A program made the position numbers and the translations under genes. 64,000 nt of DNA from Botrytis cinerea B05.10. Its lineage: Eukaryota; Ascomycota; Leotiomycetes; Helotiales; Sclerotiniaceae. Numbering within the stretch: position 1 is the first letter of the stretch; the number at the start of each line of letters is the position of its first letter. Under the pieces are notes generated by a model. It was not told the DNA's origin, ran no database searches, and was given only the letters and a program-made list of their open reading frames with translations. Shown one piece after another: positions 58,627 to 64,000 of this stretch. The stretch is from positions 1,867,501 to 1,931,500 of the forward strand of contig NC_037313.1 in the NCBI RefSeq assembly GCF_000143535.2, read 5' to 3'.

Positions 58627-59074
58627 ATGAGCGCTTTTACCTCTAAAGAATCACGATATACTGTCTTCTTCTGACCCGCTGGAAATTCCTTCTGAGTAGA
58701 AGACGAAAGGGAAGATAATGATTACGCAAAGCTGTGTATTGTTGAAGAAAAAGTGATTATATTTCAAGAAGCGGTGAATGATATAACTATGGTGTTTAGA
58801 ATGCCATCATGTGCACTACTATGATGCACATCGAATGTTGTTTGAGAGTCTGAAGGAGAGAAGAAAGAGGGATATCTCTAGGATCAGACAGAAATGTAAA
58901 CTATTTGATGATATACTACGTATCACATGTGCACTATACAACCATGAGCATGACCGAATTCTCAAAAGAAGTACTCGAAACACAGTTCCCAAAGATGACG
59001 CGAGGAAGCAAAAACCCCAGATTGTGATGAAGACCAAGAAGGAAACACAAGTCGCAACACAATCATACATGTAA
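58627..59074 (+). pseudogene. Probable decayed gene fragment
   Basis: ATG 58627 (MSAFTSKESRYTVFF) is followed in another frame by VEDEREDNDYAKLCIVEEKV up to about 58800, and then in a third frame by YDAHRMLFESLKERRKRDIS to a stop at 59074. Short gaps with stops and no splice sites separate the frames, suggesting indel decay. Confidence 0.25.
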
Positions 59075-62000
59075 AACAACGAGATGATACTAGATACACG
59101 CAGATAAATCTGTCTATCTACCATCTACTGACTCGATATTTCTTATTTGCTGGATAAGATCTTACCATACAATATTGAGATTTCACTCAAAGACTTCCAT
59201 GTGAGAATACTGCGGTGACAAAAGTATTCATTCATCTCTCTGCACAACATCAATCAATGCCTCTCACACCCAAGCAAAAGTAAATAGGCATGTATAGAAA
59301 TTAGGAGGAGTACACTTACCACACCTCACCAAACAGACCCCAGAAGACACAAGACCAAGAAAGCGAAACGTCCCCTCCACAACCCACCAAAAGTATTCGA
59401 AAGATGTAGCATTGTCATCATGACTCGTACCTGCAAATCCCGAGCCCGAATTCCCAAACCCCAAACCCCAGAGTACGTCACCCACACCCACACCACGACT
59501 AACAAAAGTCATCTGATATTCCCCAGATCCTGATCCACATCTCCATCTCCATCTCCATAGAGCCAGGTATCTAGGTAAGCAGGCTCGCAGGTATGTCGGT
59601 AGGTACCTACGTATACTCAACTCGGCACCTCTAAGAAACCCTCAGATCCTCGAACCACAGAATCCTCGAATCCTTAAAAGAATTCCCGCCAAACCCCAGT
59701 TTCAAATGGGTAGATAGATTAATCCAGAAAACCCAAAGAAAAAGAAAACCATATACACAATATCCATCTACGGTAAACACGATTGAGATATCACTCGCTC
59801 TACCACTCTACTGAATCCCCAACACCTCCTTCATTTACAAATCAATCCCCTTCCAACCACCCACCGCCCCCAAACCCCAAACCCAAAAGTCCAAACGCCA
59901 CGTCCGAAGCTAATTACCAATTAGTAACAAGTCATTAGCATAACGCACAATCTCCACGAGGCCGGATAATGCGGGGTCCGGGGGAGGGAAGGAGCGAGCG
60001 AGGCTTTCTTGGCATTAGTTTGTTTCGAGTAAGTAAGCAAATGAACGAGTGAACAAGCAAACAAACAAGCAAGCGAGGAAAAACACTCAACTTATTACCT
60101 AAGAAGGAAAGTAAAAAAGTACAAAGACAAAAGGTTAAATAAGGAATGCGGTTATAAACGGGTTTATTTCTGGTGGAGGGGAAGGGAAGGAAAGAATGTA
60201 GAATACGATCGGGAAATACTTTATGCTGTATAGAGTACGGAGGACAAATTAATATATCTCTAATGCCATACGATACGATAGGTACCTACGATACAATGAG
60301 ATGAGACGAGGCGAGATTCAAACATGATGCCGCCTACCTAAATTGATAATCACGTTTTTGGCTGCAATTAAAACAAATTCATGGGATTGTCGAATCATAT
60401 GAGATGGAAACGTACTTCTTTGGTATGTATGTACTGTATGTACATACGTACATACATCTGAAACCCGAAACTCGTACTTCACACTTCGCTTCACGACTAA
60501 CTGATCTTATTACTCACCTCAACACTCCCTCCTCACTCCATTCTATTCTTCGAGGATCAATCGAAAAACTCACCACACAAACCACAATGCCAATCCTAAT
60601 CAAATCCCAATGCCAATCCAAATTCTAAGATTACCCAAATAAAAGAAGCAGAAGCAGAAACAGAAACAGAAACAGAAACACACACCAACTTAATACATAC
60701 ATACTCCCCTCCCCCTTTTCAATCCTCACCCCATCGATCGATCTAGTATCTATCCTCTTAAAAACACAAAGAAATGAATCCAATAATTTAAATTTAAATC
60801 TCAATCTCCTTTCTCCTTTCTCCCCCCTCCTGTAATTTTCCCAAAATGCGGGGAGATTATGATGTGCGAATATGAATGTACCCGGTAGATGAGGTATAGT
60901 ACAGGTACAGGTACAGGTACAGGTAATAGGAACTGATGATGTGATATCATATCATATCATACAATGCACTCCATACCTCCATACCTACCTACCTACTCCA
61001 TACACACACATACACATACAAATCAGGAGATGCATCTATCCATCATAGTCACACACCAAACACACCAAACACAACCATTCTCTTACACAATCAAAATCTC
61101 CTTTTGGATAACTATAATAACCATATATGTCTCATCGACTCCACTCTACTCCATATCCCCATCTATCCACATCCCCATCCACATCCACATACTCACACAT
61201 CATTCATCTTTTACAGAATCGTCCGACGAGGGAATTATCATGTTCTATTCTCTTTCCCGTTCGAGGGGATAGAAAAAGGAGATGGAAAAAAAAGGGAGCA
61301 GGAAGAAACAGAGAGAGAAAGCGGTTAGTAAAATACCGCCCTCCCTCCTAACCCAATATCCGGAAGCGGGGAAGCTGTATTAAATCATTTACCTATTCTA
61401 TATATGGTAGCTCGTAAAAGGGTGGTGTCTGTATGTATGTGTGTAATGTAGTGTATCAATAATAACAAGTGTCTTGGGTTATTAGTCATACATGTATGCG
61501 CGCACGCACACACTAGTTGTTTTGATGATGGATGGTTAGTTATTTGTGCCAAGCGGCGAGAGGGGGTATTAGCAGACTGCGTGCGGGAGTTGATTGATCG
61601 GTAGAAGGTAGGTAAAGGAATGTGTAGGTATGTATGTAACCTTGATGGCTTTCTCTCTTTGCTCAGAAATGAAGTGAAGTGAAATGAAATGAAATGAAAT
61701 GTGCTCGAGAATCTGAATAGACCAAACGATCATGATAAAGATTGAGACTTGATTTGGTTTGATGTAATGATATTGTATTGTATTGAATATAATCTGGTAA
61801 TAGCCATCTTCATAACGGAAAAATGTCCCAATAGAAAACTACCTAATCCATTCATCCATCCTTCCTTCCTGCCGTTCAATTATCTCCCCTACATACATCC
61901 TTCCTTCCTTCCTTCCCCTGTCTCTCCAAATATAGAAAGAAAAATCCGGGGTATCATAAAGTTGAGTACTTTGGGTGATAGATAACATAACATACAAGGC

Positions 62001-62504
62001 AGCGCCAATCGCTCATTCGACCAAAGAAAAAATAACAATCAGTAAAAACTCAGAGGCTAGAATGATATCTATCAGCTAGCTAATGATGGATTCTGAGATC
62101 CCAAAATCAAATAAACTTTTTTTGTGTCCCCCTTCCCGTTTCCTTTCCTTTCCTGTCCTACCCTGCCCTACCCTGCCCTGCCCGTTTGCCGTTTGTTGGT
62201 TGCTTTGCTTCCCTTTCCCCGTTTGTTGCGCCGTTGGTGTTGAATGCGAGATGAGATGAGTGGTTGTGTGTGTATATTAGGAGGGAGTGAAGTAGTAATG
62301 TTGAAAACGCCATTATAATGCTTTTAGGTGTTGAAAAGTGGAGGTTTGCCCATCTGCCCAGATAGGTAGGTAGATAACGTCAGACCGCGCCGCGAAGAAA
62401 AAAATCATAGGTATCGTGATGCAAATTGCAAAAAAATGTCTCGAGACTCTTCTTCCTTTTTTTGAAAGAGAAAAAAAAAAGAATAAAGAATAATCTCTCA
62501 ACTC
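59075..62504. other. Gene-poor interval, about 3.4 kb
   Basis: Low-complexity sequence with short repeats: AGAAAC near 60640-60680, ACAGGT hexamers at 60901-60924, AAATG pentamers near 61680-61700 and CCCTGCCCTA near 62150-62180. No gene is supported; open frames at 59.26-59.62 kb (-) and 60.96-61.35 kb (+) are composition-driven. Confidence 0.5.
60901..60924. repeat. ACAGGT hexamer repeat, 4 copies
   Basis: Four perfect hexamers in non-coding DNA. Confidence 0.9.
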
Positions 62505-62969
62505 CTACGCCGTTCTCGTCGAGTGTCTCGAATTCCAGCGTTCGAGAAATCCTCCACTTCGCGCACTGCGGATACTTCCATTGCTGTCCTCGGAGCTGGT
62601 CGAGCTCTTGCGCTCGCTGGCTGGTCGACCACTGGCGTAGTTTCCGGCGCCGCCGCGTCCAACGTGCCACATGCCTCCTTCGCTCATCTTCTTTTCGCGG
62701 GTGCTTTGACGTTCGAGTTCTTCGTCGAAGGAGAAGGGGGCTTTTTTGGAGGTGGGGAGAATGTTGCCGGCGCCGCCGCGACCGCTGCTGAATTTGGATG
62801 AGGTTTGGGGAAGGCCGAGAGTGAAGAGAGAGGCGGGTCCTCGGGCGTTGCTACCGTTGGTGGTTTTGGGGGCCTTGAATGTGTTTCCTGCGCCGCCGCG
62901 GCCGGAATGGATGAATGAGGATGTGGCGACGTGAGGGTGAGGTTCGGTGACTTGGTATCGGGCTGTCAT
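62505..62969 (-). CDS. Par32/DUF3602-like GRGGAGN-repeat protein
   Basis: A single exon of 154 residues starting MTARYQVTEPHPHVATS. Three GRGGAGN motifs (near residues 23-29, 63-69 and 104-110) are spaced about 40 residues apart by Ser/Pro/Lys-rich disordered linkers. This is the hallmark of the DUF3602 family, whose yeast member Par32 (Amu1) becomes phosphorylated after rapamycin and inhibits the Mep1 and Mep3 ammonium transporters in the TORC1-Npr1 branch. The fungal homologue's role here is inferred from that. No membrane segment is present. The C-terminus is Ser/Arg-rich (SIRSARSGGFLERWNSRHS). Confidence 0.88.
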   Translation of the reverse strand: MTARYQVTEPHPHVATSSFIHSGRGGAGNTFKAPKTTNGSNARGPASLFTLGLPQTSSKFSSGRGGAGNILPTSKKAPFSFDEELERQSTREKKMSEGGMWHVGRGGAGNYASGRPASERKSSTSSEDSNGSIRSARSGGFLERWNSRHSTRTA

Positions 62970-64000
62970 GGTTGTGGTTTGATTGATTGCTTGGAGAGTC
63001 TGAATGTAGTCAAAAGGTTATGATATGAGGACTCTCTGAAGATTGGTTGATGAGGCAGTAGAATTGATGATGTAGGGAAGTATTATGTGGTTGAGTATTG
63101 TTCGGTAGTAAGCGTATAAGTGATAGAAAGTGAATCGATGATGAAACTATAATAGCTTCCTAATTGTATGAGGAGGTAGTAGCAGTAGGAATAGTAGTAG
63201 TTTGATATTGATCTGATGTGTTGGAGTAATAGTAGGTAGCAGACGGTAGGAATGTGGGCCAACGTTTTCTTATATCCTTTTTCTCTTTAATCCTTTGGGA
63301 CTATTACTCCTCACTTTGTATATAGAATGCATAGCGCAGGTGACTCTTTTTGCAATACGAGTCATCTAACTAAAAATAAACAAAAAGTTTTTCTTTGTTT
63401 CCTTGTCCAAGAATCTCTCTTTCTCTCTGGCCAATTTTCCAACGCATTGCACACTCTAAATTTCTCACGATGTTTGACACTTTGCAGTTAGAGGCAACCG
63501 CTTTGCCGTGGACTAAACCGGGCGAACATGGATAAATCAACATTTGGAAGTCATTTTCCATACAATTACTCGCACGTACCAACTTCCTACCACTGCCACC
63601 AGCCAATTTGAAGCCAAAAGCTGCCAAAGTTACCAAAGCTACCAAAGTTCGCGCACTCGTGATGAATTTTGTGGTTACTATTACGAAATCACTGAACGCT
63701 AGATCCTTCTATTTCCATTCGCTTAAGGCGAAAATCCTCGACAATCCTCGAAAAATGATCATTTTTAGTTTCTTCCCTGTCCATCCTTGTCCGCACCATC
63801 CTGGTCCTCCTGGTCTTGTCCCTTGCCTCTGAGCAAACCTGGGGGTAATTGAAATTCGGACATCCAGTCGATCTTGCAACATCGCGAGAGAATAGGGATA
63901 GTTCCAATTTCGTCAGCAATTTCGCATCAGATCTCTCATGCATGCCCACTTGCCAAGTCGATGAGTTGAGAAGAAAAAAGTTACGCTTGGGACAGGTTAC
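62970..64000. other. Promoter of the Par32-like gene and unannotated right edge
   Basis: The first 0.35 kb is leader and promoter with GTAGTA-type short repeats. The remaining sequence to the window edge has short overlapping frames on both strands, none with clear support. Confidence 0.45.

Overview
The window is nuclear DNA of a filamentous ascomycete. Genes carry short GT-AG introns (mostly 46 to 150 bp, often with a CTAAC- or CTAAT-type branch site). The recognisable proteins (CIA1, ribosomal S23, TAF13, ISWI ATPase, dihydroorotase, SUR7/PalI family, Par32-like) are ordinary fungal housekeeping genes. Gene content, base composition and the secreted PLC-like proteins would suit a leotiomycete such as the Sclerotiniaceae, but that placement is inference and nothing here proves it.

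Layout. 0-10.3 kb: the 3' part of a low-complexity protein (+), CIA1 (-), an orphan protein with an internal duplication (-), a type II membrane PNGase A-like protein (-) and a small orphan (-). 10.3-15.7 kb: gene-poor, with scattered coding-like remnants. 15.7-22.5 kb: a secreted PLC-like phosphodiesterase (+), RPS23 (-), a conserved coiled-coil protein (+) and TAF13 (+). 22.5-26.7 kb: a pyrimidine-rich convergent interval full of simple repeats. 26.7-27.9 kb: a SUR7/PalI membrane protein (-). 27.9-31.8 kb: divergent non-coding interval. 31.8-33.2 kb: a second, probably GPI-anchored PLC-like protein (+). 33.2-35.4 kb: a dense repeat cluster including a 272-nt pure purine tract and a 24-G run. 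35.4-48.4 kb: the densest gene block, with dihydroorotase (-), ISWI remodeller (-), a HAPSTR1-like protein (+), a secreted Ser/Thr- and Cys-rich protein (+) and a CCCH zinc-finger protein (-). 48.4-62.5 kb: gene-poor, with one short two-exon membrane protein and several disrupted gene remnants. 62.5-63.0 kb: a Par32/DUF3602 GRGGAGN-repeat protein (-).

The genes do not form a pathway or a biosynthetic cluster; they are independent loci. The two PLC-like proteins are the only functional pair. I found no tRNA, rRNA, CRISPR array or intact transposon. The most useful observations are the probable broken genes in the gene-poor intervals, the small spliced genes hidden there, the internal duplication in the orphan protein at 5.1-6.4 kb, and the concentration of repeats between convergent genes. 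I did not find a convincing new biological system.
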